From Dokdonella sp041395345 (GTDB lineage Bacteria; Pseudomonadota; Gammaproteobacteria; Xanthomonadales; Rhodanobacteraceae), in the NCBI RefSeq assembly GCF_041395345.1, contig NZ_JAWLAR010000013.1, positions 62,001-126,000 on the forward strand: a stretch of 64,000 bases of DNA. Direction: 5' to 3'. How positions within the stretch are numbered: position 1 is the stretch's first letter; every line of letters starts with the position of its first letter. A program made the translations under genes and the position numbers. The notes below the pieces were generated by a model. That model had not been told where the DNA came from, made no database searches, and worked only from the letters and a program-made list of their open reading frames with translations. Positions 9,434 through 16,706 of this stretch are shown in pieces.

Positions 9434-9458
9434 AGAAATTGTGGGTGTCCCCGTTTGT
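9434..9458. repeat. RAYT/REP-like motif (copy 2)
   Basis: AGAAATTGTGGGTGTCCCCG followed by TTTGT lies between the small membrane protein gene starting at 9375 and the end of the next minus-strand gene at 9466. It is the most complete copy of the motif also seen at 9043-9062, and matches part of 10689-10708 (GGAAATTGTGCGTGCGTCC). Confidence 0.5.
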
Positions 9459-9465
9459 TACCCCT

Positions 9466-9933
9466 TCACTGATCCGCTTCTGGGCCAAAACAAGCAAGGC
9501 GACTGTTTGGATCATTTTTGACCAGATGACCGCATCGCTCCAGCGCGCGCACTGCATCCAGAAATCCTTGGGATGCAGACTTCCTGAGCCAAAAAATGCT
9601 TCTCCTGTGGTCAAGAGGATTGCTGGTACTTCTCAGTCTCTGGTAGGCACGAAACTGCGCCTCCGCACTTCCATTTTCGCTGCCAATCAGCGCCCAGCGC
9701 AATGTATTCGCTTTGTCCGGCTGGCCACGCATCCAGTAGAAGTTTGTCAGCGATAGCGCTGCCTCCTTGGATCCATCCATAGCTTCTTTAGTCTTTTCGA
9801 CTACTTCCTCATCAGTCAGGAAGTAGCTGACGCTAGCAAGAATGGCGTCGCCTCCCGGAGCCTGCGCGAACAAATCTGGGCTGCTCACCAGGGGAGCGCA
9901 CACGAGTAGCGCCAGCACATTTTTCGTCAACAT
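9466..9933 (-). CDS. Exported protein, Sel1/TPR-like, unknown function
   Basis: A 155-residue protein from ATG 9933 (MLTKNVLALLVCAPLVSS), which starts directly in a signal peptide; upstream frame to 10017 has no signal character. The mature part is helical, with pairs such as ALSLTNFYWMRGQPDKANTL and SIFWLRKSASQGFLDAVRAL that resemble degenerate Sel1/TPR helices. C-terminal Cys residues (ERCGHLV, RLACFG) could form a disulfide. GGGAG lies 9 bases before the start. It is flanked by repeat motifs on both sides. The AT content is somewhat higher than in core genes, which fits an accessory origin. Confidence 0.65.
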   Translation of the reverse strand: MLTKNVLALLVCAPLVSSPDLFAQAPGGDAILASVSYFLTDEEVVEKTKEAMDGSKEAALSLTNFYWMRGQPDKANTLRWALIGSENGSAEAQFRAYQRLRSTSNPLDHRRSIFWLRKSASQGFLDAVRALERCGHLVKNDPNSRLACFGPEADQ

Positions 9934-10054
9934 CCTTGCTTGCTCCCCTTTTCCTGATTGAGCGTTCCTGGGATCAGGTCTTGGCATACCTGCCGCATGC
10001 ACAATTGGCCTGAACATTCTCTGCTCTTGACTCTAGTCGTGGCTAAGGTGCGAC

Positions 10055-10074
10055 GATAGACCTGACCCCAATGT
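10055..10074. repeat. 20-bp dispersed repeat, copy A
   Basis: GATAGACCTGACCCCAATGT is found identically here and at 10729-10748, flanking the RDD-protein gene and the orfA remnant. A related word in the opposite sense, GGGATCAGGTCTTGG, lies at 9969-9983. Such words (TTGGGGTCAGGTC in reverse) are typical footprints of small mobile repeats in Gammaproteobacteria. Confidence 0.7.
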
Positions 10075-10101
10075 CCTCGTGTGTGTCTCGAAGGTTGTCC
10101 A

Positions 10102-10569
10102 CTACCGCCCGCTGAAAACGACTTTTTCGGCACCATTTCTTTTTGGCCGAATGACTACCGTCCCGGCCAATTTGTCGTGCCATCCTTGCTTGCGACGATC
10201 AAAAGCGACCCAAATGATGCCGACAAAAAATGGCAATGCCGCCAGAATATAGCCAAAGTAACGCACTAGATACTGGACAATACTGGGCGCCCTGCCAGTT
10301 CGGGCGTCTACGATCTTGGCGGTGATGGCCATCTTGCCAGGAGTGGCCTGATAGGAGAGCCAGAATGCCAAAGTCAAAGCAAAGGGCATCAGGTAGTCGA
10401 GCACGAACCCAAATCCTCCTTTGAAGAACGACGTATCGTTCCAGTAGGAAGGCCCCACCAAGAGCCAAGCCAAGGGAATAGTAATCGCCAGCAGCAGCAA
10501 GGCGTCAATGAGAGATGCCCCAACACGGATCCAGAAGCCTGCGTACTCCAAATCACTCTCGTCTGACAC
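10102..10569 (-). CDS. RDD family membrane protein
   Basis: A 155-residue protein starting at a GTG (10569) that follows a strong AAGGAG by 8 bases. The N-terminus EYAGFWIRVGASLIDALLLL contains the Arg and Asp pair that defines RDD domains, followed by a second hydrophobic segment and the later hallmark LSYQATPGKMAITAKIVDA with its downstream Arg. There are three to four membrane segments, and the C-terminus DRRKQGWHDKLAGTVVI is also typical of the family. RDD proteins are small inner-membrane proteins, in some cases linked to ion exchange, with mostly unknown function. The gene is bracketed by the 20-bp repeats at 10055 and 10729. Confidence 0.88.
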   Translation of the reverse strand: MSDESDLEYAGFWIRVGASLIDALLLLAITIPLAWLLVGPSYWNDTSFFKGGFGFVLDYLMPFALTLAFWLSYQATPGKMAITAKIVDARTGRAPSIVQYLVRYFGYILAALPFFVGIIWVAFDRRKQGWHDKLAGTVVIRPKRNGAEKVVFSGR

Positions 10570-10595
10570 TTTTCAAACTCCTTGTGCCCCTCAAG

Positions 10596-10919
10596 TCAAA
10601 TTGCCCCTGAGCGCATCAGAAAGCAAGCGGGCGTCGCAATTGGTGTCGTCTGATTGTATTGGTGACGTCTGGCTGTCTCGGTCGCGTTAGGAAATTGTGC
10701 GTGCGTCCATCCGCGGCGATGGTACGAAGATAGACCTGACCCCAATGTTCTTCCTGAAAGGCCTGATCCCCTCTTCTCAACATCCTCTGCCCACTTGTAC
10801 AGTCGATTGCGCGGGATGCCCAATTCTCGGGCCAACTCAGCGGCAGGCTTCTTTGCTGCGCGTAGCAGTCGGACGGCCTCTCGTTTGAATTCCAATGTGA
10901 ATCGGCGACGCTTTTCCAT
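10596..10919 (-). pseudogene. IS3-family transposase OrfA remnant
   Basis: The first ~50 residues (10770-10919) are a clear HTH_Tnp_1/OrfA N-terminus: RRRFTLEFKREAVRLLRA, then AAELARELGIPRNRLYKWA. After KWAEDVEKRG the frame runs into unrelated sequence rich in repeat words, so the leucine zipper and the whole OrfB (DDE integrase) are missing. No terminal inverted repeats could be matched. This is a decayed insertion sequence rather than an active element. It separates the RDD gene from the KAP module and suggests this part of the window is accessory. Confidence 0.75.
10729..10748. repeat. 20-bp dispersed repeat, copy B
   Basis: Identical to the 20-base word at 10055-10074 and in the same orientation. 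It sits inside the out-of-register tail of the orfA remnant, next to another repeat word at 10689-10708. Confidence 0.7.
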
Positions 10920-11044
10920 CGAACACCTCCATCGGGGGATTGTCCCCGTTTTGTGGTGTCCGAGAAATCAGGAGTGATCCAACTTGACCCCAAGACCGGC
11001 AAAGATTCGTGGGTGATCCGGCTGTTCCTGTCTACGTTATAGTT

Positions 11045-11836
11045 TTAGCCAGCATGCTCAGTTAACGGGATGTTGATACCACCATGCCTCTCAATGTTGT
11101 ACGTGAGGCCACCACCGAACGGATAGTCTTCAAGGTGTTCTCGTAGGTCGGCAGTATCGGACTCATAAAGAGTGAATCGATACTTCTTGGTGTAGGAAGC
11201 AGAACCCGGCTCAGCATTGACCTTGAGTTCAATGACATATTCGCCAGGCAGCCAAACGAAGAGCCGTTCAAACATTTGATAAAATGGCTTTACAAGCGCC
11301 TCGCCAGCCTCCACTGCCTTCTTTTCATTCTCTGGCCTTGCTCGAATCTTGCGACGGATATCTGAGTCAAGATTGGAGAGTTGCTCGCGAAACTGCTTTT
11401 CTGTAAGCCGATCAAAAATATTTAAGAATACAACCCTGTGGGCCCATGTTTCACCCGGCTTCAGATAGAACGGAACGAACAGTACCGAAGATTGTGACGA
11501 TGGTGTTTCGAAGTAGTTCTGCGCTGGCAGAATGGTCAGCGGAACTCCATCACGTAAAACGTCGAGACTGATGCCGCGTATTCGGAGTTCCCGTCCGCCC
11601 GAATTGCTAATACTGACCACAAGACTTGCGTTTGGATTTCCAACCTTGTGTGTCACTCCAATTCGACTGTGAACTTCGACCACTAGACGTCTTGGACGCA
11701 GAAGTAAATGTAGAGGCGGAAGTTGCGACAGGATGATCGCAATGAGTGCGCAAAGGGCTGTCCAGAAAGTCCAGTCAAGGTAGAACGGCATTGATTCATT
11801 AGGCATTTGGATTCTCACATTCTTATGCGCCCGCAT
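11045..11836 (-). CDS. Membrane-anchored protein of unknown function, partner of the KAP NTPase gene
   Basis: Up to 263 residues; ATGs at 11836, 11806 and 11791 are all possible and none has a strong ribosome site. One transmembrane helix lies near the N-terminus (WTFWTALCALIAIILSQL), followed by a basic turn (RPRRL). The rest is soluble: beta-rich residues ~45-130 (VVSISNSGGRELRIRGISL) and a helical, charged middle (~150-190) before a C-terminal beta part. The pattern fits an immunoglobulin-like or C2-like domain held at the inner membrane. It follows the KAP NTPase gene on the same strand with ~110 bases between. Like that gene it is clearly AT-richer than the surroundings. Function not known. 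Confidence 0.7.
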   Translation of the reverse strand: MRAHKNVRIQMPNESMPFYLDWTFWTALCALIAIILSQLPPLHLLLRPRRLVVEVHSRIGVTHKVGNPNASLVVSISNSGGRELRIRGISLDVLRDGVPLTILPAQNYFETPSSQSSVLFVPFYLKPGETWAHRVVFLNIFDRLTEKQFREQLSNLDSDIRRKIRARPENEKKAVEAGEALVKPFYQMFERLFVWLPGEYVIELKVNAEPGSASYTKKYRFTLYESDTADLREHLEDYPFGGGLTYNIERHGGINIPLTEHAG

Positions 11837-11948
11837 TCCAGCGCAGAGTGCAGCTTACGAATTCCCGATCCTGTCGAGCTGGCGCGGACTCAGAACAAAC
11901 TTCCTCCAACCCAATACGTCTATTCAGCAAACTCCGAAAATCAGCCTG

Positions 11949-13346
11949 TCATCGCTCAATTCGCCCAGAGAGTTCAATTGTTGAAGCAATAGCTTCTAGC
12001 CTTGGCAATCTATCGCGGAACCTGAACTCGCCGAGAACACCAAGTATGAAACTCGCTCGTTCGCGTTCTTCTTCTGCAGCGCCATCGTCACTTGAGATTC
12101 GCTGGTGCTCCAAATACTCAGGCGAAGATTCTCGGTGCCCTCTCTTTACTCCAATTAAGTATGCCTCCACCACTCGACCTGAATGGGAGTTCAAGAATGT
12201 AACTCCGCCTTCTTGAGATCGAAAAAAATTGATTACATCGGACGCGCCGCCAGAATTGCTCATGAACTTCCTATAGACATCTGTCGCTACCGTGCGGAGT
12301 ACAACAAGCGTAACTAATAGCATAGGATGGAGGTAGTGATTATCTGGCACCGAAAGTATTGCCATCCGAATCCGCGTGAAGCATTGCTCGCGAGCTCTGA
12401 GCGAGAAACCAAATAAGCGAGACAATCCGTTAAACACGTCCTCAAGTTGCTCTTTGTCAAACCTAAATTCGGAATGTGTTCGTTGAGAAAAACACTCTTC
12501 TAGACCTAACTCATTGAGTAGGTGCTTGGTAAATTTTTCAACATTTGGCTCTGGAAGCCGAAACTCAAGATCAATGAATCTGCGCAAATACTCTGTTGCT
12601 TCAAATTCGCGACCATAGATCGTACTCAAGCTCACCTGCGTTTGACTCTTGTCAAGCGCGAGAACAAACATTACGTTCTTAACGTTGAGCAAATGCTTGA
12701 TTCTCTCAAGAAGTTCAACCGCGTAGTTCGGTCGACATCGATCCAGCTCGTCGACTAGGATCAGAAGCATCGGCTGACCATCTTGCTTTGGAAGTGTCTT
12801 AACCAAAGACTCAAGCGAATCGTGAAACTTCCTGATTAGATTCTTCTCTGCCAAGTATGCGTCGGTTGCGTTCTTTATTGATTCCTCAGTCAATTCCGCA
12901 AGTGCCGATTCGGTGAATGAATCTAGGTCAAGGAGTCCAGCAGTAGCTAACTTCCCAGCAACGGGTAATACGCGTCGCGCAATAGCAGATGCAATATGCT
13001 TTGCTCTATCCAGTTTCTTGGCGTTCGGACTACTACGCTCGGCGAGTCTCGACTCTGTAAATTCGCATATCTCTGATACAAATGCCAAAAGCGGATCTTC
13101 GGCGAAATCCGTCTCCCATGCATTGAAATACAGAGTCTCAACCTGTCTATCTGACAGATAGCGCTCCCACATTCGCAAGAATGTTGTCTTGCCGGTTCCC
13201 CAAGGTGAATCGATGCACAACACAAATGGCGGATCAATTTTGAGAACTAGATCCGTTAGAAATTCGACTGCCGGCCTTCTATCGAGCACGTCATTGCGAA
13301 AAGGATCTTCGTTGGGAATTTCGATAGGTTGGGATTTGAATTTCAT
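11949..13346 (-). CDS. KAP family P-loop NTPase
   Basis: A 465-residue protein from ATG 13346 (MKFKSQPIEIPNEDPF); a TTG start at 13367 would add 7 residues. Walker A is IDSPWGTGKTTF (46-56), followed by the family motif FNAWETD (74-80). Walker B is LLILVDELDRCRPNYA (194-209), where DELDRC-RP is diagnostic of KAP NTPases. The sensor-like VMFVLALDKSQ (225-235) and EYLRRFIDLEFRLPEP (252-267) follow. Many KAP proteins carry transmembrane helices between Walker A and B; here that stretch (~100-170) is mostly charged, so membrane contact may come from the adjacent gene product. Known relatives include the phage-exclusion protein PifA. A defence role is inference. AT-rich codon use suggests transfer. 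Confidence 0.88.
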   Translation of the reverse strand: MKFKSQPIEIPNEDPFRNDVLDRRPAVEFLTDLVLKIDPPFVLCIDSPWGTGKTTFLRMWERYLSDRQVETLYFNAWETDFAEDPLLAFVSEICEFTESRLAERSSPNAKKLDRAKHIASAIARRVLPVAGKLATAGLLDLDSFTESALAELTEESIKNATDAYLAEKNLIRKFHDSLESLVKTLPKQDGQPMLLILVDELDRCRPNYAVELLERIKHLLNVKNVMFVLALDKSQTQVSLSTIYGREFEATEYLRRFIDLEFRLPEPNVEKFTKHLLNELGLEECFSQRTHSEFRFDKEQLEDVFNGLSRLFGFSLRAREQCFTRIRMAILSVPDNHYLHPMLLVTLVVLRTVATDVYRKFMSNSGGASDVINFFRSQEGGVTFLNSHSGRVVEAYLIGVKRGHRESSPEYLEHQRISSDDGAAEEERERASFILGVLGEFRFRDRLPRLEAIASTIELSGRIER

Positions 13347-13765
13347 TGCATGAGAACTTTTCGGCAATTACAGGAGGAAATCTCGCATAAGCTGTTATGC
13401 GAATACATAGACTCCTATAGTACAAAATGGCCGCTCGCGCGCCTCGACCCAAGTCAATGGACGCGACGAGATAGAGGCCCACGGGAGCACGCCCATCTAT
13501 TGAGACCAAAGGAGCAGTTGCTGCAATTCAGAAAACACAGCTGATCTCTTGGAGGCTCACCAGCTACCCGAACCCATAAAGGGGCGTATTTCGGAAGCCT
13601 AACATGGAATGTTGGAACAAAGAGACGGAGGCTATTTCCTACCCTCCGCGCACCGAGGGGCGCCCTCCCAGCCCAGGGCCAAGACAGCAGTCGATAAAAT
13701 CTTGATCAAATTGGGGTACCACAACATCGGCGCAGCCTAGCGACCCATTGCAGGCCGCTGCTGTA
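13347..13765. other. Intergenic stretch upstream of the KAP module
   Basis: About 420 bases. The part next to the KAP gene is AT-rich and should contain the module's promoter, but no standard -35/-10 pair is convincing. The remaining part has core-genome composition. No RNA, terminator or gene was recognised. Confidence 0.5.
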
Positions 13766-14650
13766 CTACCTCAACAACAAAACCGGCACCAGACAACTCC
13801 GCAGCACCTCAGTCGTCGTACTCCCCAGAATCATGCTGCGTATCCGCGAGTGCCCGTAGGCGCCCATCACGATCAGGTCAATCGGCTGTTCCTGCACATG
13901 TTTGGCAATGGCGGCATCCGCCGGGCCGGAAACGACGTGCACATCCACATGGAACCCGGCATCGCTGAGTTGCTCGCGGGCCCATTCCAGGCCTTCCGGT
14001 TCGCTTGATGATTCACCGACCATCAGCAGGTTGCAGGGCAGATCCCTGAGCAGCGGGCTGGCACAGACCATCTCGATGCAGCGGCGGGTGGTGGCGCTGT
14101 TGTCGAAGGCGATCAGGAAACGTTGCGGTGCGCTGAATGACCTGGCCGCAACGAGTACCGGCCGGTGCACGGCGCGGACCACGCGTTCGAGATTGCTGCC
14201 GAGGTGGCCCTTGGCGAAATCGGCGTGTTCGCCGCGCTTGCCGATGACAAACAGGCGCACTTCGGATTCGAACTCAAGCAGGGTATCGACCAGGGCGCCA
14301 TGGCGCAGACGTGACTCCGCCTTGATGCCGTGGGATTGCGCGGCCAGTGCCAGCGCCTGACTGAGCAGACGGCGACCGCTTTCCTGGGCCACGCGCGATC
14401 GCGACTCATCGAGTGCGGTCAGCTCCGCGAGCAGATCCTCGCGATCGCCGAGGGCGAGATTGCCGCTGAGGTTCTGCTTGCCGGGTGCGGCGGTCGAGCG
14501 ATCAATCGCGTGCACGAATTCCAGCGGCGCGCCGAGACGCGCAGCCGCCCAGGCGGCCATTTCGGCGACGCTGGCCGAATAGCTGGAAACATCGAGAGCA
14601 GCGAGGACGCAGCCATCGGCGTGGATCAGGGTGGTTTCGGTCGCGCTCAT
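13766..14650 (-). CDS. Tandem universal stress protein (two USP domains)
   Basis: A 294-residue protein with two UspA domains: 1-150 (VLAALDVSSYSASVAEMAAW ... VIGKRGEHADFAKGHLGSNLERVVRAV) and ~155-294 (FLIAFDNSATTRRCIEMV ... VMGAYGHSRIRSMILGSTTTEVLR). The second domain has the ATP-binding pattern G-2x-G-9x-G-S; the first keeps a looser form (GKRGEHADFAKGHLGSN). Such proteins bind nucleotides and act in stress survival. The start codon is three bases beyond the stop codon of the SulP gene, so the two are one transcription unit and the USP may modulate the transporter or respond to the same stress. Confidence 0.93.
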   Translation of the reverse strand: MSATETTLIHADGCVLAALDVSSYSASVAEMAAWAAARLGAPLEFVHAIDRSTAAPGKQNLSGNLALGDREDLLAELTALDESRSRVAQESGRRLLSQALALAAQSHGIKAESRLRHGALVDTLLEFESEVRLFVIGKRGEHADFAKGHLGSNLERVVRAVHRPVLVAARSFSAPQRFLIAFDNSATTRRCIEMVCASPLLRDLPCNLLMVGESSSEPEGLEWAREQLSDAGFHVDVHVVSGPADAAIAKHVQEQPIDLIVMGAYGHSRIRSMILGSTTTEVLRSCLVPVLLLR

Positions 14651-14653
14651 GCT

Positions 14654-16132
14654 TCAGTGTCCCATCAAATGTTCGACGTCGCCCGGCTTGTCATGCACGC
14701 CGAGACGGTCCACCAGGGTGGTGCTGGCTTCGTTGAGCCCGAGGATTTCGACTTCGGCGCCTTCGCGGCGGAACTTGAGCACCACCTTGTCGAGGGCGCC
14801 GACCGCCGAGAGATCCCAGAAATGCGCATGGGTGACATCGATAATCACCTTCTCCAGCACTTCGCGGAAATCGAAGCGCTGCACGAAGCCATCGGCCGAG
14901 GCGAAGAAGACCTGCCCGGTGACGACGTAGCGGCGCGTGCGTCCTTCGTCGAGCGAAGTCGATCCGACATGCAGAACCTGGCCGACCTTGCGCGCGAAGA
15001 ACAGGGCCGAAAGCAGCACGCCGACGAGCACGCCCTGGGCCAGATCATGCGTGGAGACGGTAACGACCACCGTGGCCACCATGACCATGCTCGAGGATTT
15101 CGGGTAGGTGCGCAGATTGACGATCGAGCTCCAGCTGAAGGTGCCAATCGAGACCATGATCATGACCGCAACCAGGGCCGCCATCGGAATGCGCGCGACC
15201 AGCGGCCCGGCGAACACGACCATGATCAGCAGCACCACACCGGCTGTGAGCGTGGACAGGCGCGTGCGGCCGCCCGATTTCACGTTGATGACCGACTGGC
15301 CGATCATCGCGCAACCGGCCATGCCGCCGAGCAGGCCGGAGGCGATATTGGCGATGCCCTGCCCCGCGGCTTCGCGGTTCTTGTTGCTCGGCGTGTCGGT
15401 CAGGTCGTCGACGATGGCAGCGGTCAGCATCGATTCGAGCAGGCCGACCACGGCCAGCGTGCACGAAACCGGGAAGATGATTTTCAGCGTCTCGAAATTG
15501 AGCGGCACTTCCGGCCAGAGGAAGATCGGCAGGCTGTCGGGCAGCTCGCCCATGTCGCCGACCGTGTTCACGTCGATCTTGAAGTAGATCGCAATCGCGG
15601 TCAGCACGACGATGCAGATCAGTGGCGACGGAATCGCGCGGGTGAGGCGCGGGAATCCGTAGATGATGGCCAGGCCGGCAGCGACCATCGCGTAGACCGG
15701 CCAGCGCACGCCGATCAGTTCCGGCAACTGGGCCATGAAGATCAGAATGGCCAGCGCGTTGACGAAGCCGGTGATCACCGAGCGCGAGACGAAGCGCATC
15801 AGCACGCCGAGCTTGAGTGCGCCGGCGATGATCTGCAGGACGCCGGTCAACAGGGTTGCGGCAAGCAGGTATTGCAGGCCGTGATCCTTGACCAGGGTAA
15901 CCATGACCAGGGCCATCGCACCGGTCGCGGCCGAGATCATGCCGGGCCGGCCACCGGTGAACGAGATCACCACGGCGATACAGAACGAGGCGTACAAGCC
16001 GACCTTCGGATCGACACCCGCGATGATCGAGAACGCGATCGCTTCGGGGATCAGGGCCAGGGCCACGACCAGGCCAGCGAGGACATCGGCACGCGGATTG
16101 GACAGCCATTCCTGGCGGATGGAATTGAACAC
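14654..16132 (-). CDS. SulP family inorganic anion transporter with STAS domain
   Basis: A 492-residue protein from GTG 16132, 8 bases after a strong GGAGGAA site. The N-terminus has LAGLVVALALIPEAIAFSII, characteristic of the SulP/SLC26 family, and about 10-12 hydrophobic segments run to residue ~390. The C-terminal STAS domain (~395-492) contains VIIDVTHAHFWDLSAVGALDKV. Substrates in the family include sulfate and bicarbonate with Na+ or H+. The presence of a SoeABC-like cluster 10 kb away makes sulfate plausible, bicarbonate is the main alternative. Co-transcribed with the downstream USP gene. Confidence 0.93.
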   Translation of the reverse strand: MFNSIRQEWLSNPRADVLAGLVVALALIPEAIAFSIIAGVDPKVGLYASFCIAVVISFTGGRPGMISAATGAMALVMVTLVKDHGLQYLLAATLLTGVLQIIAGALKLGVLMRFVSRSVITGFVNALAILIFMAQLPELIGVRWPVYAMVAAGLAIIYGFPRLTRAIPSPLICIVVLTAIAIYFKIDVNTVGDMGELPDSLPIFLWPEVPLNFETLKIIFPVSCTLAVVGLLESMLTAAIVDDLTDTPSNKNREAAGQGIANIASGLLGGMAGCAMIGQSVINVKSGGRTRLSTLTAGVVLLIMVVFAGPLVARIPMAALVAVMIMVSIGTFSWSSIVNLRTYPKSSSMVMVATVVVTVSTHDLAQGVLVGVLLSALFFARKVGQVLHVGSTSLDEGRTRRYVVTGQVFFASADGFVQRFDFREVLEKVIIDVTHAHFWDLSAVGALDKVVLKFRREGAEVEILGLNEASTTLVDRLGVHDKPGDVEHLMGH

Positions 16133-16394
16133 GGGGATTTCCTCCTCGCATCAGGCGAGGGTTGGAGGATGGGGATCGAGGGTGACGATTGCCGCGAATC
16201 CGCAGCGGGCGTTCGCTTGAAGGCGAACAGGCCGGGGATGGTGAGTCCAGGCAGCTATTCCTCGGGGGCGCGCATTCTAGACCATGCGGGATGGGATTGC
16301 CTGAGGGGGAAGGTTGACGCGTTCTTCCATGTCGCGAAATTTCGCCGTGGGAGGCCCTTCAGGGGCGATGCATTTGGTTGGACTCGTGCCGAAG

Positions 16395-16680
16395 AGCATC
16401 GCCCCTGACGGGCCTCCTACGAAAAGCGGGGAAGCATCGCGGCTGAAGCCAGCTCCTACGGCATTCCTTGAGAGCATCGCCCCTGACGGGCCTCCTACGA
16501 AAAGCGGGGGAGCATCGCGGCTGAAGCCTGCTCCTACGGCATTTCTTGAGAGCATCGCCCCTGACGGGCCTCCTACCAAGAGCGGGGGAGCATCGCGGCT
16601 GAAGTGAGGAGCATCGCGGCTGAAGCCTGCTCCTACGTCATTCCCTGAGAGCATCGCCCCTGACGGGCCTTCTACGAGAG
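16395..16680. repeat. 78-bp tandem repeat array, four units
   Basis: Units begin with AGCATCGCCCCTGACGGGCC at 16395, 16473, 16551 and 16650. The first two intervals are exactly 78 bases; the last is 99 because a 21-base piece (GCATCGCGGCTGAAGTGAGG) is duplicated inside. Each unit joins two REP-like arms, 'CATCGCCCCTGACGGGCCTCCTACG' type and 'CATCGCGGCTGAAGCCTGCTCCTAC' type. Since 78 is divisible by 3 the array gives a repetitive open frame, which I regard as spurious. It lies just downstream of fdsA; the rest of 16133-16706 holds the SulP ribosome site and promoter region and a degenerate unit near 16350. Confidence 0.9.
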
Positions 16681-16706
16681 CGCTTCTGGAATTGCGTGGT
16701 GTGGGC

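Noticed and set aside
14330..16408. A 692-residue plus-strand frame rich in His/Asp/Gln
   Set aside because: It is antisense to the SulP and USP genes, whose motifs are unmistakable.
16277..16654. A minus-strand open frame of 125 residues with a 26-residue repeat (VGAGFSRDAPPL type)
   Set aside because: The frame exists only because the 78-bp tandem unit is divisible by three. It is composed of REP-like arms and has no ribosome site, so I treat it as spurious.
16395..16680. Possible CRISPR array
   Set aside because: Units are repeated in full with no unique spacers, and no cas genes are present.
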